From Selenomonadales bacterium OttesenSCG-928-I06 (GTDB lineage Bacteria; Bacillota; Negativicutes; Sporomusales; Sporomusaceae): 64,000 bases of DNA. The stretch covers positions 1 through 64,000 of the forward strand of contig JAJDHX010000002.1 in NCBI GenBank assembly GCA_030266395.1, given 5' to 3'. The notes under the pieces are model-generated. The model was given only the letters and a program-made list of their open reading frames with translations, searched no databases and was not told the origin of the DNA. Of this stretch, positions 8,839 to 17,562 are shown in pieces; position 1 is the stretch's first letter; the number at the start of each line of letters is the position of its first letter. The position numbers and the translations under genes are program-made.

Positions 8839-9376
8839 CCTCCCAAACGATTTTCTCTACTTTCTTTGTGGTTGTAGCTTCTTCTATTTGTTGTCTATAT
8901 TGTCTAGCTTTAGAATGTACAGCTACAGTTCTTTGAGCTACAGCAAAAGGGATATTTAGTATTTGTGCAGCGTTTAAAAGTATTGTAGTATTATCCGCAC
9001 AAGTCCATTCAACGCTGAATTCTTCCCCTATTTCTAAAGCGCTTCTAGCTGCTGATATCGCCCAGTTTAGTCTTTCTGAAGCCAGATTATCAAAGTCAAA
9101 ATACTTCTCTAAATAAAAGAAGGGTTCGCGTTCTTTCGCGTCCCTGATATTTTTTATTTCTTGCCATTTTTGATCTTTAGCTTTAACTATTTTCTGATCT
9201 TTATATTCTTTAGTATTTGAGATATCAACTATTTCATTATTTTCTAAAATCTCATTTTCAGCAAGCATATAAGCTGCCATTTCTGTTATTTCGATTCTTT
9301 TGCCATCCTGGTTAGCTAAATGAGCAAATTCAGCATATTGAGGATTGGTGTATGGTTTATTTAATATATTCATCAT
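8819..9376 (-). CDS. Tail fibre-associated protein with DUF4376-like C-terminus
   Basis: FFYLEKYFDFDNLASERLNWAISAARSALE...WTCADNTTILLNAAQIL. Confidence 0.6.
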   Translation of the reverse strand: MMNILNKPYTNPQYAEFAHLANQDGKRIEITEMAAYMLAENEILENNEIVDISNTKEYKDQKIVKAKDQKWQEIKNIRDAKEREPFFYLEKYFDFDNLASERLNWAISAARSALEIGEEFSVEWTCADNTTILLNAAQILNIPFAVAQRTVAVHSKARQYRQQIEEATTTKKVEKIVWEDEVDAN

Positions 9377-9387
9377 TTATTATCCTC

Positions 9388-11175
9388 CTAATATCCACAT
9401 GCATACCAGTATTTTGATCCGTCATTACCAGTAACAAAACTGTTATTAGTTTTAGAACGAACAGAGAAATCTATAATATTTAATGTGTTATCTGAAGTAG
9501 AATCTCCGCCAGCATAAGCAACTGTATAATTAGTATTTGAAAAAGGCGTATTTAAATTTATAGTAACTGCCGTTCCTCCTTGTGTACTATACCCTCCTTG
9601 CTCTACCCAACCACTTTTATATTTACGATACCAAGAAGTTCCCGAAGTCCATGTTTGTATTACATAATCTATATTAGCGCTTATATTACTTAAATCTACA
9701 TTAGCTTTATTTTCTAAGCTACCTATAAATTGATTAAATTGTGCTTCAGACGCCATTACAGCAGCATTAAAAACAACTATAAAAAATGGATATTGTATAT
9801 GGCGTGGTTGCACTTGATCACCTGTGTTAACTGATTTTGAAGCATCAAAAACCATATCATAATTAGTTCCGCTTGTATTTTCAGAGCCTCTTTTAGTTTT
9901 TGTATCACTTATTCCTAATGCACCAGATACTGTAGGCGTATAAGCATAATCATGCAAACCTACAGCACTAAACGTTCCAATGATATTAACAATCTGATCC
10001 TGATTATATTTACCAAATTGCCCTGCTGTAAGAGCTTGAGCTACAAACGTCCTGTCAGCTAAACGTGGCATTCTGAATTTTTGATTAGTAGTATCTAGTC
10101 CTATTTTACCTACATTCCCATTGTTAGCGCTAGATTCTGAATTCCATTGCACATATGTGCAAGTTATAAGCTTGCCTGTAACTAAAAAATTATCATAAAA
10201 ATCAGGGAACGTATCTCTGGTATATTCTGCCCCGTCTAACCGCAAACAACCTTCAGGAACATCAGTTCTTACAGCAAAGATAATAGACCCGATTGGCATG
10301 CTACTTTGACCAGTTGTATCAATCATTATATCCTGCGACCCATTGAACATAGCCTCGCCAGTAATTGAACCGGTTAATTCTATTTTTCTAGCTGTGTTTA
10401 GCTTATTTGCTGCCTGTGCTATACCGTTTACTGCTAGAAAATCAGAAGCATGCTTACCGTCTACTGTATCTGAATCAATTATATTTCTAACTAAAAACTT
10501 AGCTGTACCATCTGTAATAGTTGATCCAGCTGCTCCCCATGAAGGTTCGCTTGTTCCTGTAATACCTGCTTGAGTACATACTAAAAGAATGTCACTTCTA
10601 GCAGATACCAAACTAGGATACCTAATGTCCCCTACAGCAACATTTTCTACATTTGCTCTTATGCGATTTAATCTTTCATGTGTATCTAAACTAGCTTTTA
10701 TCGCCGCTTGCATTTGTTCTTCTGTTATTGCCGCAGCAGGATCTACAACAATAACAACATTTTCATTATTGCTAATAGCTATATACAAGTTAAATTCTTC
10801 TTCTATCACCGTAGCTCCGCCACTAGCAGGTAAATAATCAGGTGCGGCGTCTGTATCTATAGCATACAGTATTTCACCAACATCCGGATCCTCAGCGTAG
10901 AGTCCGCACTCTCTTATATAATAGCCGTGACTTAAATCGGTATTAGAAATTATACTTGTTATCTTGCATAAACCGCCGGATATAGCTTCTTTACTGATAA
11001 TATTTGTTTCTACCCTTGGACTAATCAGATCTGTCAAATCTTCTAAAGAAGATCCTACCGGTAGCACGCCGTCTCCAAACTTCATTTTAGTTAATATTAA
11101 CTGTTGTCCAGCTTCTACTTTTGCTTGCAGATCTTTACCTTGAGTAGTCAGTATAGTTCCGTTCCAAGTAGGCAT
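9388..11175 (-). CDS. Phage tail-collar fibre protein (P2 gpH-like N-terminus)
   Basis: MPTWNGTILTTQGKDLQAKVEAGQQLILTKMKFGDG...; tail-collar segment GSIIFAVRTDVPEGCLRLDGAEY; supplied ORF begins slightly upstream. Confidence 0.85.
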   Translation of the reverse strand: MPTWNGTILTTQGKDLQAKVEAGQQLILTKMKFGDGVLPVGSSLEDLTDLISPRVETNIISKEAISGGLCKITSIISNTDLSHGYYIRECGLYAEDPDVGEILYAIDTDAAPDYLPASGGATVIEEEFNLYIAISNNENVVIVVDPAAAITEEQMQAAIKASLDTHERLNRIRANVENVAVGDIRYPSLVSARSDILLVCTQAGITGTSEPSWGAAGSTITDGTAKFLVRNIIDSDTVDGKHASDFLAVNGIAQAANKLNTARKIELTGSITGEAMFNGSQDIMIDTTGQSSMPIGSIIFAVRTDVPEGCLRLDGAEYTRDTFPDFYDNFLVTGKLITCTYVQWNSESSANNGNVGKIGLDTTNQKFRMPRLADRTFVAQALTAGQFGKYNQDQIVNIIGTFSAVGLHDYAYTPTVSGALGISDTKTKRGSENTSGTNYDMVFDASKSVNTGDQVQPRHIQYPFFIVVFNAAVMASEAQFNQFIGSLENKANVDLSNISANIDYVIQTWTSGTSWYRKYKSGWVEQGGYSTQGGTAVTINLNTPFSNTNYTVAYAGGDSTSDNTLNIIDFSVRSKTNNSFVTGNDGSKYWYACGY

Positions 11176-11176
11176 T

Positions 11177-12409
11177 TTATCCCTCCTGTACACTTATTCG
11201 AATTGGTATATTTACCGTGTTTAGTGTTCCAATTGCCTTAATAATAAAAGCACCTTCTGTTTGTTCTCCGGGGAACAATGAAAGTGCTTGATATTGTTGC
11301 ATTTCTTCTAAAGTAGCATTTATGGCAGGTGTTATATTAATAATACTGTTTTCTGTTAAACCTTCTATAGTAAATTCTTGTGTGTAATATCCGTTAATAT
11401 CTGATACCCAAACAGTGCCTATTTCTGAATCAATGTAGTTTGGTTTTTTAATATAGACTGTTTCTGCTGAAAGTATTGTAAGATAAGTATTTTCTGCACT
11501 AGCTTGTGTTAAATATGTGTTCGCCGCATTTGTTTGGGTAAGATAAGTACTTGTGGCATTAGTTATACTCAAATACGTACTATCTGCGTTATACTGCGTA
11601 AGGTAAGTACTGCCCGCTTCAGTCTTAGTTAAATAGGTACTGTTTGCATTTGTTATTGTTAAATATTTATTGTCAGCGCTGTTTTTTGTTAAGTACATAT
11701 CTGAAGCTGTATTTATTGTTAAATAGGTACTTGCTGCTTCGGTTTTAGTTAAATACTCATCTTCTGCGTTTTCTATTGTTAGGTATGTGTTTGCTGCAAT
11801 ATTAGCTGTGAGATATGTTTCCCTTGCGCTCTCTATAGTTAGAAAAGTGCTGTTAGCGGTTGCCGCGGTTAAATATCTAACATCAGCATCTATTTTAGTG
11901 ATGTAGGTATTTGCAGCAGCTGTTTTCTTTAAGAATAAATCGTTTGTTTCTTCTTTCGTGTAAGCTCCTGTAGTATCTATCACTATATCTACTTGTTCCG
12001 CGCTACTTATACCAATGTTTAATTTGAATGTTTGAGTTTGTGGGGATCCAACTTCAAGTGGCGGTATATAATCTGCGTTACTTGCAGTCATAATTATATA
12101 CAATATCTCTCCATCGTCTGGATCCTCTGCATAAAGTCCCAGTTCTCTCATGTAGAAACCTTCTGTTACATCTGAATTATCAAAACGACTAGTTATTTCG
12201 CAAACTCCATCTCTTACTATTTTTTTATTGATTATCCCAACATCTTTCTTAAAACTAATTAAATCCGTGAGATCCTCTAAAACAGAACCCGCAGGAAGTT
12301 CACCATCGCCGACTTTCATCTTTGTTAAAACTAGTGTTTCCCCTAATTCTACTTTTGCTTGAAGTGTTTTACCTGCTGTTGTTAATACCCCTTTACTCCA
12401 CTCTGCCAT
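11177..12409 (-). CDS. Phage tail fibre with 10-aa repeat shaft
   Basis: MAEWSKGVLTTAGKTLQAKVELGETLVLTKMKVGDG... followed by 15 YLTxxxAxxT decamers. Confidence 0.85.
   Translation of the reverse strand: MAEWSKGVLTTAGKTLQAKVELGETLVLTKMKVGDGELPAGSVLEDLTDLISFKKDVGIINKKIVRDGVCEITSRFDNSDVTEGFYMRELGLYAEDPDDGEILYIIMTASNADYIPPLEVGSPQTQTFKLNIGISSAEQVDIVIDTTGAYTKEETNDLFLKKTAAANTYITKIDADVRYLTAATANSTFLTIESARETYLTANIAANTYLTIENAEDEYLTKTEAASTYLTINTASDMYLTKNSADNKYLTITNANSTYLTKTEAGSTYLTQYNADSTYLSITNATSTYLTQTNAANTYLTQASAENTYLTILSAETVYIKKPNYIDSEIGTVWVSDINGYYTQEFTIEGLTENSIINITPAINATLEEMQQYQALSLFPGEQTEGAFIIKAIGTLNTVNIPIRISVQEG
11456..11905 (-). repeat. 15 tandem 30-bp (10-aa) repeats in tail fibre shaft
   Basis: YITKIDADVR YLTAATANST FLTIESARET ... 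YLTILSAETV read in frame. Confidence 0.9.
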
Positions 12410-13140
12410 ATTGTTGCCTCCTTAATGTTATAGACCCCGCTGCCGACTTTTTGATCGCTTAGTATGATAACATCAGCTTTTCGAGGATAAATGCTTATTT
12501 TTCTAAATATCCTAACTGCTCCACCCATAAATTTATTAAATGCCAGATCTGGCATTTCAAACTTCTTAGGATAAATGTGTATTTTTCTAAATATCTGAGT
12601 TGCCCCGCCATAATAAATCGTACTGTTTAAATTACGAAGAAAACTCACCCCATCCAACCAGGAACGAGTGTTTTTAGTAGACATTATAGCTTTTACTAAA
12701 TTATTTAGTGTTTTTTCATCTGGGAGCGCTCCACCTATTTGTTTTACTTTAAAACAGTAAGCATCTCCTCCATACTCCCAATTCTCTACAATTTTTGAAT
12801 CACTTAAAAATGTAGAAACAACTTGCTCAACAGCCCAAGGGGTGCCTTTTTTTCTATGCCACAAAATAGATCTTCTAACAAGGTTTCTTTTTATTTCGAT
12901 AGGTAAGCTATAATCATAAAAATCAACATGAAATTGCCAAGCTAGTTCATCTACTAACTCTTCTGAAAGAGTATCTAATCTAGCATAAATTAAAGCAAAA
13001 TTTGTTTGGATTGCTGTCTTTTTTAGTTCCTGATCTATAGTCAATGCTGCAGCTCTTACTTTTTCATCATTTTTAATACTCTCTGGTAATATATCAAGTA
13101 AACTAACATCTAATATATTAGTCATCTTCAACACCGCCAA
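12382..13140 (-). CDS. Phage tail protein I (P2 gpI-like)
   Basis: ILDVSLLDILPESIKNDEKVRAAALTIDQEL...LSEELVDELAWQFHVDFYDYSLPIEIKRNLVRRSI. Confidence 0.9.
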   Translation of the reverse strand: MAVLKMTNILDVSLLDILPESIKNDEKVRAAALTIDQELKKTAIQTNFALIYARLDTLSEELVDELAWQFHVDFYDYSLPIEIKRNLVRRSILWHRKKGTPWAVEQVVSTFLSDSKIVENWEYGGDAYCFKVKQIGGALPDEKTLNNLVKAIMSTKNTRSWLDGVSFLRNLNSTIYYGGATQIFRKIHIYPKKFEMPDLAFNKFMGGAVRIFRKISIYPRKADVIILSDQKVGSGVYNIKEATIWQSGVKGY

Positions 13141-14275
13141 ATACTATATTGACGTTAGATTCTATAGCTATTTCTTGTGCTTGTAATTCTTGAAAAATAG
13201 GACTATTTACCACTACTCTTTTTGCTCCTGCGGAAACCATTCTTTTTATCAATTCAGAAGGGTTTATATCTCTGCCTATCCGCGCCTTATTCCACAGAAT
13301 AAACTCATTTACTGCTTGATTTACTGTTTTCTGTATCTCAAGTACTCTAGCTTGGTTTTCTGAATGAATGAAATATGTTACATCTAAATCATAGTTAACT
13401 GTACTTGGAGCAGAAGCAAAGACATGATCTGTAAGAGGTCTTATATCATCAGCATTGCAGGCATCCAATACTTCTTGTAGAATATCAGGACCTGGCAATT
13501 CACCATTTTGCAGAAGCACAAACAAAGTAACATCACCTGGATTCGGATACATAACTGGCTGAACATCTACAATTAAAGGGTTTGCAGACATTGCGTAATA
13601 ACGATATGCCCCGTCTGGTCCCGCAACTGAAAAATGTTCTGCTGCTTCATGTACTCTAAGTCTATATGGATCATCTTCTTCTACATCAGATCCACCTTGC
13701 GAAGACGTCACATTAACCATGCTTAAAACATAAGGGTGCGGATCTACTATCTGATTTATTGCACCGACAGCAAAATCATTGCCGATGATTCCTTTTTCTG
13801 TACATACTGCCACTACCTGCGCCGTGGTTTCGCCAGCTGGTATGATGACGTCTTCTTCTATAGCAAAAAATATGTTATTGTCTGGGGTTACTCTGGTGTT
13901 TTTAGGTATTGTTGTTGCAGAACTAAAGGTATCAGATAATGTTATTAAAATCGTTGTAAGAGCCGCTGTAGAATCCAAACGAGGAGTGCCAACTAAATAA
14001 CCTAGTTCATCTAAAAATTTCCCTTTAGCATATCTTAAAAGATTCATTTTACCGGTATAATTTATTCCTGCTCTTAATAAAACAATCATGTATGTTATAG
14101 CTTCTAAAAATAGCATTACCGGATCTGCTCTGCCTAGCGTTCTTTTAGTTATTGCTTCATACAGATTGACCATAAGTAGCAATGTTTTTTCAGTATCAAT
14201 TTCAACAAATTGTATTTCGCCATTAACATCTGTTTCTTTAAAAAAATCCCTAATTTGATCTATTAATTCTGCCAT
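13118..14275 (-). CDS. Baseplate protein J-like
   Basis: LGTPRLDSTAALTTILITLSDTFSSATTIPKNTRV, GGSDVEEDDPYRLRVHEAAEHFSVAGPDGAYRYYA. Confidence 0.92.
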   Translation of the reverse strand: MAELIDQIRDFFKETDVNGEIQFVEIDTEKTLLLMVNLYEAITKRTLGRADPVMLFLEAITYMIVLLRAGINYTGKMNLLRYAKGKFLDELGYLVGTPRLDSTAALTTILITLSDTFSSATTIPKNTRVTPDNNIFFAIEEDVIIPAGETTAQVVAVCTEKGIIGNDFAVGAINQIVDPHPYVLSMVNVTSSQGGSDVEEDDPYRLRVHEAAEHFSVAGPDGAYRYYAMSANPLIVDVQPVMYPNPGDVTLFVLLQNGELPGPDILQEVLDACNADDIRPLTDHVFASAPSTVNYDLDVTYFIHSENQARVLEIQKTVNQAVNEFILWNKARIGRDINPSELIKRMVSAGAKRVVVNSPIFQELQAQEIAIESNVNIVFGGVEDD

Positions 14276-14587
14276 TTATCTAATCACCACCCTTACTGTC
14301 GGGATTAATTTTCCTTCAATTGGATCTCCTGCATAAAACACTTTTTTTACTTTTGCTCTAGGTTCATATTTTTGTATCGCATCAAATATTTCAGCTGTAA
14401 GTCTTGCTTGAGCAACCGGAAGAGGGGAATCCAACAACGATGCATCAATCCCGAAATCTCGATCAAGCGGAACACTGAACTTAGTGGTAGTGAGTATCGT
14501 TTTTACATTTTGAATTATTTCTGTATATATGTTTGAAGGGTAAAAATCTACCCCTTCGAGTGTTGCAGTAATATCTATAAAATCCAA
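14276..14587 (-). CDS. Baseplate wedge protein W/gp25-like
   Basis: QNVKTILTTTKFSVPLDRDFGIDASLLDSPL. Confidence 0.88.
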   Translation of the reverse strand: MDFIDITATLEGVDFYPSNIYTEIIQNVKTILTTTKFSVPLDRDFGIDASLLDSPLPVAQARLTAEIFDAIQKYEPRAKVKKVFYAGDPIEGKLIPTVRVVIR

Positions 14588-15001
14588 CTACATCACCTCT
14601 TGATCTTCTACATATTCTTTTAACGCGACATCCACATCAACACTTAAAGCTTTTCCTGTCCCATCTGTATAATTAGTAGCTTCACTCAAAGAAAGAACCA
14701 GCCACTTATTATCTGTGACTGGTTCACCAGCTACTATAAAAAATTCAATTTTTCCCTCGTCGCGCATTGACCTCAACTTTTCTAAAGAATCATCTATATC
14801 AACCCCAAGACTCTGACTTAACTTAATATTGAATGTAATATCCTCAAGGCCAGGTCCTATAAATTCCAACATAGGTTTTTGACCCAAAATTTCATGTGTT
14901 GCCACTCGTGCTGAACTGCTTCGCTTCATATCTTTAAAAGTCTGTATTTTTTCTCCTGATACTTCGAAAACAATTTCTCCTAAACTTCCTATTTGACCCA
15001 T
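14588..15001 (-). CDS. Phage tail protein U (P2 gpU-like)
   Basis: MGQIGSLGEIVFEVSGEKIQTFKDMKRSSSARVATHEILGQKPMLEFIGPGLEDITF. Confidence 0.8.
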   Translation of the reverse strand: MGQIGSLGEIVFEVSGEKIQTFKDMKRSSSARVATHEILGQKPMLEFIGPGLEDITFNIKLSQSLGVDIDDSLEKLRSMRDEGKIEFFIVAGEPVTDNKWLVLSLSEATNYTDGTGKALSVDVDVALKEYVEDQEVM

Positions 15002-15005
15002 ATCC

Positions 15006-15296
15006 TCACCCGCCTACAAAAACATTTGAACTACCCTCTGCAACAGATCCACCTATTATAACCGGATCCCCGACACGTCCGGCAGGAACATCATTTATAA
15101 AAACGGTACTACTGCCTTGAGCAATATAATCTTGGTGTGAGGAATGATCTTTGCAACTATGTGAAGCATAATGATCGCCCACTCTCCCAGCTTTTTGCCC
15201 ATTTATAAAAACGTCAGGACTTCCCTCTATCAAAGAAACCGATGGACAGGCATCATGCCCTGTATTTTTATTACCGATCCTTGTTTGCGCTGGCAT
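15006..15296 (-). CDS. PAAR-domain spike-tip protein
   Basis: Repeated ...GSPDVFINGQKAGRVGDHY..., GSSTVFINDVPAGRVGDPV. Confidence 0.9.
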   Translation of the reverse strand: MPAQTRIGNKNTGHDACPSVSLIEGSPDVFINGQKAGRVGDHYASHSCKDHSSHQDYIAQGSSTVFINDVPAGRVGDPVIIGGSVAEGSSNVFVGG

Positions 15297-15305
15297 TTAA
15301 TCACC

Positions 15306-15716
15306 TCAATTTATATTGACTGTGCTACCATTTATAATTACATCACCGACACAATTTATTTTTAGAGTACTTGTTGACCTGTCATATTCTATAGTTGTGC
15401 CATCTGAAAATTTAATATGACGTTTATCTTGACTGTTAACTGGTGGCTTATCAACCGAATTGTAATGCGTTCCTATACAAAAACCATCATTATTTCCGTT
15501 CGTGTTATTCGGCAAAAAAATACAAACTACTGATTCGCCCACGTCTGGCATCCAATAGTCTTTGTTGTTTTTACTTCCACGAGTTAAAACCGGAAGCGGA
15601 GCAGACACTAGATCATCTTTATCTGGAAATGTTACACGCACAGTACAAGTAGATGGGTCTGTTGAAGATACAATTCCTTCTCTAATCAAGTTTTGAAATT
15701 GATTATTAGTAGCCAT
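15306..15716 (-). CDS. Baseplate assembly protein V (spike)
   Basis: VRVTFPDKDDLVSAPLPVLTRGSKNNKDYWMPDVGESVVCIFLPN. Confidence 0.9.
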   Translation of the reverse strand: MATNNQFQNLIREGIVSSTDPSTCTVRVTFPDKDDLVSAPLPVLTRGSKNNKDYWMPDVGESVVCIFLPNNTNGNNDGFCIGTHYNSVDKPPVNSQDKRHIKFSDGTTIEYDRSTSTLKINCVGDVIINGSTVNIN

Positions 15717-16716
15717 CTAAACACCGCCTCACGTCTAAAGTCATGTTATAGCCATTGTTTTCACTACTTGAAATTTTTTCTATTATATATTTACCATCAA
15801 ACCAACCATACCCATTAAACATAAGTGTAGCGCCCGCAAAATACTTAATGTTGCCTGGTATAGAAAAATTACCTTTCGTCTCTTCTTTATTCCTATTTCT
15901 CAACTCTTTTTTAGCTAATTTTTCAGCCTCAGCTATAGAATTCACTTGGGCATTCACCTGAAGCGTATTACCATTTTTGTTTGGAATCCTAAAAATATAT
16001 TCTAGTTTTTCCTTAGTTTTAGGAAATTGATAAACAACTCTACAAGCCGCATAAACTTCTCTTATTGTTGTTTCGAATTTGTAGCTTTTAACTGGTGTCT
16101 CGCCTCTTGTTATTTCTGCAATTGGTTCCGCCTGTTCGTATTTTTCTTCATCAAAAATAATAATTTGATTATCTGTGATTTTTAATGCTAGACCATAATT
16201 TTTACACAACCCCATTAAAAAAGACAGATCTGATTGCTCTGTCTGTTCGACGCGTTCTATATCTATATCTTCAGTATCATAAAAAAGATCCATTCCCGTG
16301 CCTGTTGCGACATCATTTGCTATCATAGAAAATCTAGTTTTTTCCCATGATCTACTCCTCATTATTCCCCTAAGTTCAGTTTTTTCTGGAATAGAAACAG
16401 CTTTTATAGACACTTCACTTGGAGGCTCTGAAGAAGTTATATTATCTATCTCAAAAAGCCCTAGAGGTTTTTCTTCCTCTGTAGATCCATTACCGTTTTG
16501 AACTACTACAGCAACTTCAATTAAAGCTCCTTTGTCTGGAAACCAGTCGTTTTGCCACAACTTCCCTCTATCTTCCAAATTAATTGAAATATCATCAGCG
16601 TAACCACTCATTACATCATTATAGCTAAAAGATTTTAAAAAAGGGGCTATATCCTTTGATATGTCCTTATTGTTATACGTTATCTTTATTTTCGTTCTTC
16701 TTGCATAAACTTCTAT
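15706..16716 (-). CDS. Late control/baseplate hub protein D; probable ATA start at 16716
   Basis: In-frame reading upstream of supplied ORF gives EVYARRTKIKITYNNKDISKDIAPFLKSFSYNDV fused to MSGYADDISINLEDRGKLW; no ATG/GTG/TTG between stop and 16611. Confidence 0.85.
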   Translation of the reverse strand: MEVYARRTKIKITYNNKDISKDIAPFLKSFSYNDVMSGYADDISINLEDRGKLWQNDWFPDKGALIEVAVVVQNGNGSTEEEKPLGLFEIDNITSSEPPSEVSIKAVSIPEKTELRGIMRSRSWEKTRFSMIANDVATGTGMDLFYDTEDIDIERVEQTEQSDLSFLMGLCKNYGLALKITDNQIIIFDEEKYEQAEPIAEITRGETPVKSYKFETTIREVYAACRVVYQFPKTKEKLEYIFRIPNKNGNTLQVNAQVNSIAEAEKLAKKELRNRNKEETKGNFSIPGNIKYFAGATLMFNGYGWFDGKYIIEKISSSENNGYNMTLDVRRCLDGY

Positions 16717-16806
16717 AAAATCACACCCTTTTTATTCATTAAAGGTAATTTTTGGTTTTTTAGCGAATTTCTAACATAAATTAAAAAGTTAAAAGGAGAC
16801 AATAAT

Positions 16807-17286
16807 TTGAAAAAATCATTAATTCTAATCTGCATACTTACTATTTGCTTATTTGCTTTAGGGTGTAGTTCAGATAATCCAAAATTAACAATAGACGAGA
16901 AAATTAATATTCTAATAAAAGAAAGTGTTCCAGAATCGAAACTAATAAAATCAGAAATAATCACTATAGAAGATGGTAAAAAAATTGTGAATATACACGT
17001 AAAAGGAAATGAAGGTTTTACAAATGATCTAGTTAAAAAAGCAGCTTTCCAACAATCCGCAAATATATTTGAAAAATTGTATATATCAAGTTTACCGCTT
17101 AAAACCGTTCAATGTATGGTATATAGACCTTTTAACGATACAAAGGGAAATGCAGTTCAAGAAATCGCTGTAAAGTTAACATTGCAAAATGAAACTGCAA
17201 ATAAAATCAATTGGGATAAGGTTGATAAAATAAACTTCGACAAAGCCACGGATGATGTCTGGGTGCATCCAGTTTTATCAAAATAA
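16807..17286 (+). CDS. Lipoprotein on opposite strand inside tail operon (moron candidate)
   Basis: TTG start after AAAAGGAG; signal peptide MKKSLILICILTICLFALGCSS with lipobox. Confidence 0.8.
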   Translation: MKKSLILICILTICLFALGCSSDNPKLTIDEKINILIKESVPESKLIKSEIITIEDGKKIVNIHVKGNEGFTNDLVKKAAFQQSANIFEKLYISSLPLKTVQCMVYRPFNDTKGNAVQEIAVKLTLQNETANKINWDKVDKINFDKATDDVWVHPVLSK

Positions 17287-17307
17287 CAAAACAATATTTT
17301 CTATTTA

Positions 17308-17334
17308 ACCACCTTTAGGGGCGGTTTTTAATTA
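17308..17334 (+). terminator. Terminator of lipoprotein gene
   Basis: AACCACCTTTAGGGGCGGTTTTTAATT; T-tract only on + strand. Confidence 0.65.
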
Positions 17335-17361
17335 TCCTTATGCGTGAAACTCTCTTTTTCT

Positions 17362-17562
17362 TTACCTTGACCATGGCGATAAAATTGGTTTCGGTGTTTC
17401 TATATCAGGAATCAGTAAATGTATGCCTCCTTGAAAAACAGAAACATATTTTTGTTCCATATTTGCAGCAATAAGAATATCAGTGTATTTTTCACTACCC
17501 AATGTTTTATAAGCTATATAATCCCACATGTCCCCTAAGATAGTTATATAAGTACTAGGCAT
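17362..17562 (-). CDS. Tail protein X (LysM-like)
   Basis: MPSTYITILGDMWDYIAYKTLGSEKYTDILIAAN...VFQGGIHLLIPD. Confidence 0.88.
   Translation of the reverse strand: MPSTYITILGDMWDYIAYKTLGSEKYTDILIAANMEQKYVSVFQGGIHLLIPDIETPKPILSPWSR

Noticed and set aside
10343-10837. Plus-strand ORFs of 76 and 82 aa opposite the tail fibre gene
   Set aside because: Composition mirrors the codon bias of the minus-strand gene; no domains recognised.
11456-11905. 30-bp periodicity considered as a CRISPR or satellite array
   Set aside because: Maintains reading frame and encodes a decapeptide; no identical repeat/unique spacer pattern.
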